From: Saccharothrix sp. HUAS TT1
GTDB taxonomy: Bacteria > Actinomycetota > Actinomycetes > Mycobacteriales > Pseudonocardiaceae
NCBI RefSeq assembly: GCF_040744945.1
Contig: NZ_CP160453.1
Coordinates: 4,836,001-4,900,000, forward strand
Length of the DNA: 64,000 nt
Direction of reading: 5' to 3'
Part shown: in pieces, positions 32,801 through 40,217 of the stretch
How positions within the stretch are numbered: the first letter of the stretch is position 1
Layout: every line of letters starts with the position of its first letter
Notes under the pieces: model-generated
What the model saw: only the letters and a program-made list of their open reading frames with translations
What the model was told of the DNA's origin: nothing
The model's database searches: none
Made by a program: the position numbers and the translations under genes

Positions 32801-35152
32801 GTCCGCCCGTGGGTGCGGTCGTTCGAGCACCGGTGGGAGCCGTGGACCGGGCCGCCGGCCGGTGACGAGGTGCGCTGGACCGTGCACGCCGCGGCGCCCC
32901 GGTGGCTCCACGCCGCCGCCGGGACCCGGGCCGACGGCGCGGCTCTCGACGGCTTGGTCGGGTGGCTGGACGACGACGCCGGGACCACCGCGGTGGCGGA
33001 GCTGCTGCACGCCATCGCCGCGCACCGGCCGGACGTCCTCGCCGTGCTGCACCACGGCCACCCGGCCGCCGAGGCCGTGGCGAGCAGCGCCGCGATCGAG
33101 CTGACCTCGTGCGTCGCCACCGCGATCGAACTGCCCCCGACCGCCCGCGACCTGGACCTCCGGCTGGCCCGGACCGGCGGCCGGCTGCGCGTGGACGCGG
33201 CGGGCGGCGTGCGGCGCCCGGTCACGGTGGCCCGCCCGACGACGTCCGGCGGGCCGCTGCCGATCGGTCCGGGCGACGTCTGCCTGGCCTCCGGCGGTGT
33301 CGACGGCATCACGGCGCGCTGCGCGGAAGCGCTGGCCCTGCGCACCGGCTGCACGCTCGTCCTGCTCGGGCGCTCGCCGCGGGACGCGTCGCGGGTGCGG
33401 GCCGGGCTGGCCGGGCTCGACCGGCGGGTCACCGCCCACTACGTCGACTGCGACGTCACCGACCCGGACCGGGTGCGCGACGCGGTCGCGGCGGCCGGGG
33501 CGCACGGGCCGGTGCGCGCCGTCCTGCACGGCGCGGGCGTCAACGAGCCGCGCCCGCTGGACGCAGTGACCGCGGCGACCCTCGCCGCGACGGTCACCCC
33601 GAAGGTGGCCGGGCTCCACCACCTGCTGGCCGCGCTGGCGGAACCGCCGGCGCTGCTGGTCGGCTTCGGTTCCATCATCGGCCGTCGCGGCTTGCCGGGT
33701 CAGGCGGAGTACTGCGTCGCCAACGACTGGCTGCGGGTGGACCTGGAGCGGTGGGCGGCCGAGAACCCGACGTGCCGCACCAGGGTGCTGGAGTGGTCGG
33801 TCTGGTCCGACGTCGGCATGGGCCGCCGGATGGGCGTGCTGAACTCGCTGCGCGACCGGGGCATCACGCCCGTCGAGCCCGCCGCGGGGGTGGCGGCGAT
33901 GCTGGCCGCGCTGGCCGACGAGGACGGGCCGGTGACCAGGCTGGTCGCCGGCAGGTTCCCGGACGGCCCGACGCTGTCGGTCGCCGGGCCACCGTTCGCA
34001 CCGCTCCGCTTCTCCGCCGACGCCCCCGTGCGGGTCCCGGGGGTCGAGGCGGTCCTGACACCGGTGATCTCCACCGGTGACGACCCCTACCTGGACGACC
34101 ACCGCGTGGACGGCGTCCCGGTGCTCCCCGCCGTCGTCGGCCTGGAAGCGGCGGCCCAGGCGGCGGCGACCGCGGTCGGCGAGCGGGAGGGCTGGGAGTT
34201 CACCGACGTGGAGCTGCCCGCCCCGGTGCTGGTGAACCCGCACGAGCCGCGCGCGCTGCGCGTGGCGGCGCTGGTCCGCGACGACGCCGGGACCGCGCTG
34301 GACGTGGTGCTGCGCGACGCTTCCGACGGCTTCACCACCGACCGCCTCCGCGCGACCGCCCGCCCCGCCCCGCCCGCGCCGCACGACCTCGCCCCGACCG
34401 CCGCACCGCCACGACGTGACGGCCCGCACCCGTTCTACGGGCCCCTGCTGTTCCACTCCGGGCGCCTGCGCCGCCTGGTCGACTACGAGCACCTGTCGGC
34501 CTTTCGCGTCCGGGCGTGGGTCCGGTCCGACCAGGGGCCCTGGTTCTCCGACCGCCACCCGCAGCGGCTGCTCCTGGGCGACCCGGGCGCGCACGACGCC
34601 GCCATCCACGTGCTGCTGGCCTGCCTGCCGCACCGGCGCGCCCTGCCCGTCGCCGCCGAGCGGGTGACGGTGTGGCGTCGACCCGCCGGCCTGGTCCTGG
34701 TCACCGCGGCCGAGCGGTCGCACCACGGCGACGATTACACCTACGACGTGTCGCTGTCCGATCAGGACGGTGCGCGGATCGCCCGCTGGGACGGGCTGCG
34801 GCTGCGCGCGTTCGGCCCCCGGCCCTGGCCCGGCGCCCTGCCCGCGCCCCTGGTCGGCCCGCTGCTGAGCAGGCGGCTGGCGGAGCTGGGCCTCGCCGAA
34901 CGCCTGGAACTGGTGAGCACCGGGGACGTCCTGGTCGCCCACGCGGACGCGCCGGTGGGCGTCGGGTGGGCCCTCGACCACCGGGCGGCGACCGCGAGGG
35001 CGCTGCTGGACCTGGGCCTGCCTGGCGACCCCGACGAGGTGGCGGCCCGGACCACCGACGACGGCCTGCTGGTCGGCGGCACCGCCGCGGCGGTGGTCGT
35101 CACCTCCACCGGCCCGGCGTGCGCCGCGGTCGCCCTGCCCCGAGGAGCGTGA
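29828..35152 (+). CDS. pksE: Enediyne-type iterative type I polyketide synthase (PksE), PPTase domain truncated
   Basis: The protein is 1774 residues. Domains: KS 1-450 (Cys210 in VDGACSSSLL; His in EGHGTGTAVGD and NVGHTKAAAG), AT about 560-870 (Ser648 in GHSLGEITALV), ACP about 910-980 (Ser939 in GDLHLNSLQV), KR about 1150-1400 (Tyr/Asn in GQAEYCVANDWL), and DH about 1415-1640 (His1425 in YLDDHRVDGVPVLP; Asp in GAHDAAIH). Order and motifs match the PKSs that make the linear polyene precursor of enediynes. Known PksEs end in a PPTase that arms their ACP. Here the C-terminus follows that domain only to TDDGLLVGG and TSTGPACAAVALPRGA, then stops before the Mg-binding DxE and the WxxxExxxK helix. 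A separate PPTase would be needed. GTG 29828 overlaps the UnbU stop. Confidence 0.93.
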   Translation: MSGGQPVAVVGLACRYPDADSPDRLWETVLGRRRAFRSLPDRRLGAGYRGAGPDQTYVTHAGLLRGWEFDRRRFEVPGPLFRAVDQTHWLALQTCAEALSDAGFPDADGLDRDRAGVVLGNSLTGEFSRAAQLRLRWPFVRRAAATALSGAGVPDDQAEHALQLLRDLVRDPFPEPGDETLAGALSNTIAGRVCNHFDLRGTGYTVDGACSSSLLAVITACRALDCGELDFALAGGVDLSLDPFELVGFARLGVLADGRRMRVYDADPTGFLPGEGCGVVALMRADDARRRGLRVYARLSGWGTSCDGSGGLTRPETAGLVRALDRAYALAGVDPAAAGLVEGHGTGTAVGDRVELAALNRVRAGAAARAALGSVKANVGHTKAAAGVAGLIKAALAVHHRVLPPTTGCEDPHPLLTGSDSTVRVPAEPEPWPDRTPVAGVSAMGFGGINTHVVLTGGGRGGSGVPASALRWSRPLPAHEIVLVTAADRDDLAARLGALAAKAGSLSAAELHDLAATRYRAAPSDPALRCLLVADSPERLALVADRASRRAPGWDSALLVDRAEGFVLARRAAHRVGLLFPGQAAPVRARLDDWARDLAVPELPDDVPLRDGATETAIAQPAVVRQSLAALALLAELGCDAVAAVGHSLGEITALVWAGALSADEGLRLAAARGRVMAEHGGAGTAMASIGLPVAVVEELAGSTPVVVAGYNGPDQVTIGGRAADVRRVAERATRVRARAKVLAVSHAFHTEAMRPAAAPFAEELRGVGLRPPRRPVFSTVTGHRLDPGADLRSLLVDQVTAPVRFADALAALTATCDLLVEVGPGTTLTSLVTGFPAVSLDPGGSGREHALALAALAAASACDLDRWFGDRAHRHLDLDTPITLLANPTEVEAAVAVREPAREPGVDPLLAHLSRTLELPPADLRPDRRLLGDLHLNSLQVVQLVAEAAALLDRRAPALPPSLETMTVGELAELVASQPPGGDTTAAVAGVRPWVRSFEHRWEPWTGPPAGDEVRWTVHAAAPRWLHAAAGTRADGAALDGLVGWLDDDAGTTAVAELLHAIAAHRPDVLAVLHHGHPAAEAVASSAAIELTSCVATAIELPPTARDLDLRLARTGGRLRVDAAGGVRRPVTVARPTTSGGPLPIGPGDVCLASGGVDGITARCAEALALRTGCTLVLLGRSPRDASRVRAGLAGLDRRVTAHYVDCDVTDPDRVRDAVAAAGAHGPVRAVLHGAGVNEPRPLDAVTAATLAATVTPKVAGLHHLLAALAEPPALLVGFGSIIGRRGLPGQAEYCVANDWLRVDLERWAAENPTCRTRVLEWSVWSDVGMGRRMGVLNSLRDRGITPVEPAAGVAAMLAALADEDGPVTRLVAGRFPDGPTLSVAGPPFAPLRFSADAPVRVPGVEAVLTPVISTGDDPYLDDHRVDGVPVLPAVVGLEAAAQAAATAVGEREGWEFTDVELPAPVLVNPHEPRALRVAALVRDDAGTALDVVLRDASDGFTTDRLRATARPAPPAPHDLAPTAAPPRRDGPHPFYGPLLFHSGRLRRLVDYEHLSAFRVRAWVRSDQGPWFSDRHPQRLLLGDPGAHDAAIHVLLACLPHRRALPVAAERVTVWRRPAGLVLVTAAERSHHGDDYTYDVSLSDQDGARIARWDGLRLRAFGPRPWPGALPAPLVGPLLSRRLAELGLAERLELVSTGDVLVAHADAPVGVGWALDHRAATARALLDLGLPGDPDEVAARTTDDGLLVGGTAAAVVVTSTGPACAAVALPRGA

Positions 35153-35580
35153 ACACCGTGCGGGAGTTCCACTGGCGGCACGTGGTGACGTTCGACGAGA
35201 CCAACCTCGTCGGCAACGTCTACTTCGCCCGGTTCCTGCACTGGCAGGGCCACTGCCGCGAGATGTTCCTGGCCCGGCACGCCCCGCGGGTGCTGAAGGA
35301 GCTGAGCGGTGGCGGCCTCGTGCTCGCCACCACCTCCTGCTCGATGGAGTACTTCGGGGAGTGCTTCGCCTTCGACGAGATCGACGTCGCGATGACCCTG
35401 CGCGAGCGCTGGGACAGCGGTCTGCGGATGGCCTTCGACTTCCGGCGCGACGACCGGCTGGTGGCGCGGGGCGAGCAGACCGTGGCCTGCCTGCGCCGCG
35501 CCGGGTCGGGCGTCGAGCCCGTCGCCGTCCCGGCGGAGCTGGCCACCGCGCTGACCCCGTACGAGCGCGGGACGGCGTGA
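35149..35580 (+). CDS. Enediyne PKS-associated hotdog thioesterase (TEBC/E10 type)
   Basis: The protein is 143 residues of the 4-hydroxybenzoyl-CoA thioesterase-like fold. The cassette signature is VTFDETNLVGNVYFARFLHWQGHCREMFL, in which Asn/Tyr/Phe-Ala-Arg and the Arg-Glu pair match E10-type enzymes. SMEYFGECFAFDEI and the strand RMAFDFRRDDRLVARGEQTVACLRR follow. In enediyne pathways it releases the polyene from the PksE ACP. GTG 35149 overlaps the PKS stop by four bases (a second GTG at 35158). It is the last gene of the coupled UnbL-UnbV-UnbU-PksE-TE run. Confidence 0.92.
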   Translation: MNTVREFHWRHVVTFDETNLVGNVYFARFLHWQGHCREMFLARHAPRVLKELSGGGLVLATTSCSMEYFGECFAFDEIDVAMTLRERWDSGLRMAFDFRRDDRLVARGEQTVACLRRAGSGVEPVAVPAELATALTPYERGTA

Positions 35581-35589
35581 CGGCGCGCG

Positions 35590-35733
35590 TCAGGAGTCGT
35601 CCGAGCCGGTGCGCTGCCGGTCGTGGTCCGGCGCCTCGTCCGCCCGCTCCCGCTCACCCCCCGCTCCGACGAGCGAAGCCCCGATCGCGGCCAGCGCGGC
35701 CAGGTACGTGCTCTCGTCGTGGTGCGGCGCCAT
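35590..35733 (-). CDS. Small unrecognised protein, 47 residues
   Basis: ATG 35733 on the minus strand has GGAGGGCGAC directly upstream, a good ribosome-binding site. The frame encodes a short protein whose first half is mildly hydrophobic (YLAALAAIGASLVGAGG) and whose second half is strongly charged (ERERADEAPDHDRQ) with a DDS end. It converges on the thioesterase gene with 9 bases between. I know no family. Candidates are a small regulatory protein or a precursor peptide; nothing proves translation. Confidence 0.4.
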   Translation of the reverse strand: MAPHHDESTYLAALAAIGASLVGAGGERERADEAPDHDRQRTGSDDS

Positions 35734-36019
35734 GTCGCCCTCCGAGCTCCCGCAATGGCTATCCGGAAGTGGACCGCTCACGACGGTATCCCAGTCGGCG
35801 GCCCCGAACGGGTCGACTTCGCCCGGCCCGTACCGAGGCCAGGTTCGACAGCGCGTTGTTCTTTCACACCAACGGATTACCCGACACACGCCTGTGTTGT
35901 GAAGTCGCCGCCGAACGACGCGGCACTCATGGACGATCGCTAGTGAAAAGTATAGTTTCCGCAGTATGTGGACAGCCTCGTCCACGTCCTCGTGCGAGAC
36001 AGACGCTGGAGGCAGTGCA
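35734..36019. promoter_or_regulatory. Divergent intergenic region with a TATAGT -10 box
   Basis: 286 bases with locally low GC at 35860-35970. TATAGT at 35951-35956 is a good -10 hexamer for the plus-strand operon starting at 36020; I see no convincing -35. The same TATAGT precedes the HxlR gene at 40206. GGAGG at 36008-36012 serves the GTG at 36020. Confidence 0.4.
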
Positions 36020-37222
36020 GTGAGCAACCCCCGGGACACCTACGAGTCGCTGAACCTCGAACCGAAGCCCATCCGGCCGCACATCCTCGCCGCGGCGACC
36101 GTGGTGTTCGGCGACGACTACTACGCGGGCCGACGCGAGACCATCAACCTGTCCGGCTTCGTCCAACTGAACAAGTGGCCCATGCCGGGGTTCGAGCACC
36201 GGGTGGACGAGAAGGGGCACGCGGAGTTCGACACCGAGCTCATCAGCGCCCCCGAGGTCGGCATCAAGGGGTTCAGCTACGAGCTCGACGACCGCATCCA
36301 GGTGCTGTCCAACCCGTTCCTGCCCAACACCGGCCACGTGCGGCAGATCGTGCCGGGCAAGAACTTCCCGGCGGAGTTCTACATCCGCCGCTTCGGCATC
36401 CTGGAGACGAGCACGCTGCGCCTGGCGCACCGCAACGTCATCGACATCTACGGCGTGGTCGACAGCGTCCCGCCCTTCAAGAAGCCGCTCACCGGCCCGT
36501 ACCTGGGCAAGCCGCGCGGCGACGGGCCGTTCGACGTCGTGCAGGCGCCGAACGTGGTCCGCGGCACGACGCTGCCCGAGGCGTGGTACCCGGCCGACGA
36601 CGAGAACCAGCCGGTCGGCATCACGCCGACGGTGTTCTTCGCCGCGAGCGCGGGGCCCTGCATGTCGATGCTGGTCGACCCGTCGATGATCATGCAGGTG
36701 TCGCTGGAGGGCCGGATCGAGGTCGAGGTCGGCGGCCGGACCGTGCACGTCGACCTGGCGGGCGACCACCGCAAGGCCGCCGGCACCGAGATCCTGCTGT
36801 TCGGCCCGGAGAAGCACGCCGACAACGTCGGCGTGCTGGCGCAGATGGCGCGGCTGGCCGTCGTCGGCCACTGCCCGGAGCTGGGCGGCCGGGTCATGCT
36901 GCGGGCGAGCTGGCCGCGGGTGTCCGGCGGCACGCTGGGCGAGGGCTCCGAGGAGAGCCTGAGCCGCGTCCGGTTCCCGGGCGCGCTGCACCTGGACGCC
37001 GAGTTCGAGCTGGTGACGCCGCAGGCCACCCTCTACGCGGCGAACCCGGTGCACGTCAGCGGCAACCTCACCGACATGGGCGCGACCGGCACCGAGCTGT
37101 CGATGAGCGGCGTGGACGCCCCGCTGGTCACCACGGACAACGAGGTGAAGGCCCGGTTGACGGGCGTGCGGCTGGTCATGCGCGACGCGTTCGTCGGCGA
37201 GCACGCGGCGGTCAACGTGTGA
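36020..37222 (+). CDS. Conserved actinomycete protein of unknown function (DUF6073-like)
   Basis: The protein is 400 residues from GTG 36020 (GGAGG seven bases upstream). It is soluble with no signal peptide and is rich in beta strands. Recognisable stretches are YESLNLEPKPIRPHILAAA, YAGRRETINLSGFVQLNKW, FSYELDDRIQVLSNPFLPNT, FYIRRFGILETSTLRLAHR and HVSGNLTDMGATGTELSM. I believe this is the family called DUF6073, seen in Streptomyces-type secondary-metabolite loci, but I cannot confirm it. No catalytic motif is evident. It opens a plus-strand operon with a PRMT-like methyltransferase, a beta-propeller protein and a UbiB-type kinase. Confidence 0.6.
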   Translation: MSNPRDTYESLNLEPKPIRPHILAAATVVFGDDYYAGRRETINLSGFVQLNKWPMPGFEHRVDEKGHAEFDTELISAPEVGIKGFSYELDDRIQVLSNPFLPNTGHVRQIVPGKNFPAEFYIRRFGILETSTLRLAHRNVIDIYGVVDSVPPFKKPLTGPYLGKPRGDGPFDVVQAPNVVRGTTLPEAWYPADDENQPVGITPTVFFAASAGPCMSMLVDPSMIMQVSLEGRIEVEVGGRTVHVDLAGDHRKAAGTEILLFGPEKHADNVGVLAQMARLAVVGHCPELGGRVMLRASWPRVSGGTLGEGSEESLSRVRFPGALHLDAEFELVTPQATLYAANPVHVSGNLTDMGATGTELSMSGVDAPLVTTDNEVKARLTGVRLVMRDAFVGEHAAVNV

Positions 37223-37301
37223 CAGCGGGCCGGCGGTTTTCCGGACATACTCGTCGTTCCGCCCGGACGGCTGTCCGGGAAGCCCTTCCAGGAAGGCGCC
37301 C

Positions 37302-38201
37302 ATGGACCAGCGGCTCCTAGTCATGCACCAGGTGATGCTCGCGGACCGCCCCCGGCTGAGCGCCTACGACCGGGCCCTGGCGTCGGTGATCACGGCAGGT
37401 GACGTGGTCGCCGACGTCGGCGCGGGCACCCTGGTGCTGTCGATGCTGGCCCTGCGGCACGGAGCCGGCCACGTCTACGCGATCGAGGCAGACCCGGCCA
37501 TGGCCGCGGTGGCCGAGCGGATCATCGCCGACAACGACCTGCACGACCGGGTGACCCTCGTCCAGGGGGACGCGCGGGTGGTCAGGCTGCCGCGCCGCGC
37601 CGACGTGATCGTGTCCGAGATGATGGGCAACCTCGGTCCGGAGGAGCAGATGGTCGAGGTCCTGGACGCGGTGGCCCGGCGCAACCTGCGGCCCGGCGGC
37701 GCGGTCGTGCCGCGCCGCCTCACCACCGAGCTGGTCGCCATCGAGTTCGACGGCGAGGGCTGGGGCACGTGGGCCGACGTCGTGCCCGGCTACCGCTTCC
37801 ACGCGGTGCAGGAACTCGTGGAACCGCACGCGCAGCTGCACTTCTTCCAGCGCGAGCCGCGCTTCCTCAGCGCGCCCGCCGTGCTGTCCGACGAGGTGGT
37901 CGGGCAGGGCTCGACGGGCCGGACCCGGCGCGAGGTGCGCCTGCCGGTGCGCCGGGACGGCTGCCTCCAGGCCGTCATGGGCTACTTCACCGCCGAGCTG
38001 GTCGACGGCGAGTCGCTGTCGAACTACCCGTCCTACCCCGGCTGCAACTGGGCGGTGTGGGTGTGGCCGCTGCGGTACGCGGAGGTGCGGGCGGGCGACG
38101 AGGTCCGGGTGGTGGTCGCGCCGCCGCGCGGGCGCGGCCAGGCGCGGGACGCCGCGGCCTGGAGCCTGGACTGCGGCATCGTCCGGGCGGGGAGGCCGTG
38201 A
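37302..38201 (+). CDS. PRMT-like class I SAM methyltransferase
   Basis: The protein is 299 residues. SAM motif I is VVADVGAGTLVLSMLALRHG. The post-I acidic residue is in VYAIEADPAMAAVAERI. The double-E loop of protein arginine methyltransferases is present as SEMMGNLGPEEQM. A beta-barrel-like C-terminal half follows (GAVVPRRLTTELVAIEF and onward). The double-E loop clamps a guanidinium in eukaryotic PRMTs; bacterial homologues in natural-product clusters may act on small molecules or peptides. ATG 37302 has AGGAAGG upstream. The stop overlaps the following ATG by one base (TGATG), linking it to the propeller protein. Confidence 0.82.
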   Translation: MDQRLLVMHQVMLADRPRLSAYDRALASVITAGDVVADVGAGTLVLSMLALRHGAGHVYAIEADPAMAAVAERIIADNDLHDRVTLVQGDARVVRLPRRADVIVSEMMGNLGPEEQMVEVLDAVARRNLRPGGAVVPRRLTTELVAIEFDGEGWGTWADVVPGYRFHAVQELVEPHAQLHFFQREPRFLSAPAVLSDEVVGQGSTGRTRREVRLPVRRDGCLQAVMGYFTAELVDGESLSNYPSYPGCNWAVWVWPLRYAEVRAGDEVRVVVAPPRGRGQARDAAAWSLDCGIVRAGRP

Positions 38202-38839
38202 TGCCGTTCGCGGCGGGCACCGTCCGCGACATCCCGGTCCCCGGCCTGAAGCTGTGCGGCCTGACGTGGACCGGCGAGTTCCTGATGTTCTCCGACGCGG
38301 TCGCCAACGAGGTGATGGCGCTGGACCCGTACAGCGGCGAGGTGCTGCGCCACGTCCCGTGCCCCGAGGTGCGCACCGACCTGACCACCATCGGGGGCAA
38401 CCTCGTGCAGGTGGTGGGCGACCGGCGGGCGCTGCGCGTGATGGACGCCGAGTCGGGCGACGAGTTCCGGGAGATCCCGAACCCGCGACCGGACAACGTG
38501 CTGTGCGGGCTGGAGGCCACCCACCACGGCGTCTGGCTGGGGTACGAGGACCTGCGGCGCATCGACCTGCGCGGCTACGACGACCTGGAGCTGCTGGACA
38601 CCTTCGCGGTGTCCGGGAGACCGGCCGGCGTGACCGTCTCGGACAACTACCTCGCCTACGCCGACCACGCCGCGTCGACCATCACCATGGTGGACATCGA
38701 CGAGCGGCGCGAGGTGGCCGCGTTCTCGGTCGCGGGCAACCCGACCGGCATCACCTGGGACGGCACCCGGATCTGGTACTGCGACTACACGACCTTGCAG
38801 CTGCGGGCCATCGAGGTGCCGGGCGTCGACAAGAGCTGA
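38201..38839 (+). CDS. Small beta-propeller protein A (YncE/SMP-30-like)
   Basis: The protein is 212 residues with repeated four-stranded blade motifs and no signal peptide: LCGLTWTGEFLMFSD, VMALDPYSGEVLRHV, LCGLEATHHGVWLGY, DRRALRVMDAES and GNPTGITWDGTRIWYCDY. It is clearly paralogous to the minus-strand protein at 41.0-41.6 kb, which shares LCGLTW, VR(T/A)DLT, LCG(L/V)E, SP(A/S)G and WDGxxxWYCD positions. Such propellers can be lactonase-, strictosidine-synthase- or binding-type; the Trp-Tyr-Cys-Asp near the end is shared and may be functional. No known enzyme can be assigned. Confidence 0.7.
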   Translation: MPFAAGTVRDIPVPGLKLCGLTWTGEFLMFSDAVANEVMALDPYSGEVLRHVPCPEVRTDLTTIGGNLVQVVGDRRALRVMDAESGDEFREIPNPRPDNVLCGLEATHHGVWLGYEDLRRIDLRGYDDLELLDTFAVSGRPAGVTVSDNYLAYADHAASTITMVDIDERREVAAFSVAGNPTGITWDGTRIWYCDYTTLQLRAIEVPGVDKS

Positions 38840-38856
38840 GCGGAAGGGGGCCGGGC

Positions 38857-40164
38857 ATGACCGCGCGCATCGCCCGTTCCGGCGGTCCACCCGGAGTCGC
38901 AGCGCTCGCGCTGCGGCTGACCACGATCCTCCTCGTCACGGCCGCGACGCTCGTCCCGGTCGCCGTCGCCCTGCCGGTCGTGGTCCTGCTGCGCGGCACC
39001 GCGGGGGCACGCCGGCTCGGGTGGGCGACGGTGGCGACGCTGCTGATGCGGCTCGGCCCGGCGTTCGTCAAGGCCGGGCAGGTCCTGGGCACCCGGCGCG
39101 ACGTGCTCCCCGCCGGGCTGTGCGACGAGCTGGCGACGCTGCAGGACGCGGTCGCGCCCCTGTCGGCGGCGCGGGCCGAACGCGCGTTGGCCGACGTCTA
39201 CGGCGACCGGCTGCACGACACCTTCGCCGAGGTGGACTACTCGGCGGTCGCGAGCGGCAGCATCGCGGGCGTCTACCGGGCGCGCCTGACCTCCGGGCGC
39301 GAGGTGGCGCTGAAGCTGCGCCGGCCGGGGGTGGAGCGGGTGATGCGGCTGGACCTCGGCCTGATGCGGCGGGGCGCCGGCCTGGTGTCCAGGCTGCCGC
39401 CGGCGCGCGGTGTCCCGGTGGTGGACGTCGTGGACGCGATGTGCGCCGCCGTGCTGGGGCAGCTGGACTTCGAGCGCGAGGCGTCGAGCCTGGCCCGCCT
39501 GCGCGCGGACCTGGCCGTGGTGCCCAGGGTGTGGGTGCCCGGGGTGGTGGCCGAGGCGTGCCGGCCGGAGTGCATCGTCATGGAGTTCATCCGCGACCTG
39601 GACGTCGACGCGGCGTCGCGGTGCTCGCCCGCCGCCCGGCGGAAGTTCGCCGCGTCCGGGCTCACCGCCATCTACGAGATGCTGTTCGTGAACGGCTTCG
39701 TGCACTGCGACATGCACCCAGGCAACCTGTACTTCACCGAGTCCGCGCAGGTGGTGGTGCTCGACGCGGGGTTCAGCGTCCAGCTGACCGAGCGGCTGCG
39801 GCTGCTGTTCGCCGACTTCTTCCTCAACATGGCCACCGGCGACGGCGACAAGTGCGCCGCGATCGTCGTGGAGAGTTCCGCCGAGGTGCGCCCGGACGCG
39901 GACCTGCCCGGCTTCCTCGACCGGATGGCCGACCTGGTGCGGCGCAGCCACAAGCTGTCGGCGCGGCGGTTCAGCCTGATGGCGTTCGCCGCGGAGATGT
40001 TCGACCTCCAGCGCAGGCACGGCATCCACGCCGCGCCGGAGCTGATCTTCCCGCTGCTGTCGCTGCTGGTCATCGAGGGCACGATCCGCGACCTCGACCC
40101 GGAGGTCGACTTCCAGGAACTCGCCAGGCCGGTGCTGATGAAGGGCCGGTTCGGCGCCCGCTGA
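38857..40164 (+). CDS. UbiB/ABC1 (ADCK)-family atypical kinase
   Basis: The protein is 435 residues. An N-terminal hydrophobic helix (about 18-48) may anchor it. The family KxGQ signature is FVKAGQVLGTRRDVLP. The nucleotide loop is SGSIAGVYRARL where UbiB usually has AAASxxQV. The Lys strand is VALKLRRPGV, the ExxxL segment LDFEREASSLARL, the catalytic loop FVHCDMHPGNLYF, and the metal loop VVLDAGFS in place of DFG. UbiB proteins support quinone and isoprenoid metabolism, possibly by ATP-driven extraction of lipids from membranes. In this cluster it may handle a hydrophobic intermediate; that is inference. Confidence 0.88.
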   Translation: MTARIARSGGPPGVAALALRLTTILLVTAATLVPVAVALPVVVLLRGTAGARRLGWATVATLLMRLGPAFVKAGQVLGTRRDVLPAGLCDELATLQDAVAPLSAARAERALADVYGDRLHDTFAEVDYSAVASGSIAGVYRARLTSGREVALKLRRPGVERVMRLDLGLMRRGAGLVSRLPPARGVPVVDVVDAMCAAVLGQLDFEREASSLARLRADLAVVPRVWVPGVVAEACRPECIVMEFIRDLDVDAASRCSPAARRKFAASGLTAIYEMLFVNGFVHCDMHPGNLYFTESAQVVVLDAGFSVQLTERLRLLFADFFLNMATGDGDKCAAIVVESSAEVRPDADLPGFLDRMADLVRRSHKLSARRFSLMAFAAEMFDLQRRHGIHAAPELIFPLLSLLVIEGTIRDLDPEVDFQELARPVLMKGRFGAR

Positions 40165-40205
40165 CCGGCTGCCGCCCGTGGCGCTTCCGCGCGAACGCTG
40201 GAGTT

Positions 40206-40211
40206 TATAGT
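40206..40211 (+). promoter_or_regulatory. -10 box TATAGT for a probably leaderless HxlR transcript
   Basis: TATAGT ends six bases before ATG 40218, and no Shine-Dalgarno sequence lies between, as expected for a leaderless mRNA that starts at the A of ATG. No clear -35 is present. Confidence 0.5.
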
Positions 40212-40217
40212 AGTGGG

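Noticed and set aside
29714..34981. A 1755-codon open frame on the minus strand across the PKS gene
   Set aside because: It mirrors the plus-strand PKS, whose domains and active residues are clear. High-GC genes routinely leave the opposite strand open; the translation is Arg/Gly/Pro-rich with no family feature.
36020..37222. Glycosidase or sugar-binding identity for the 400-residue beta-rich protein
   Set aside because: No catalytic acidic pair, signal peptide or carbohydrate-module signature could be found; left as unknown family.
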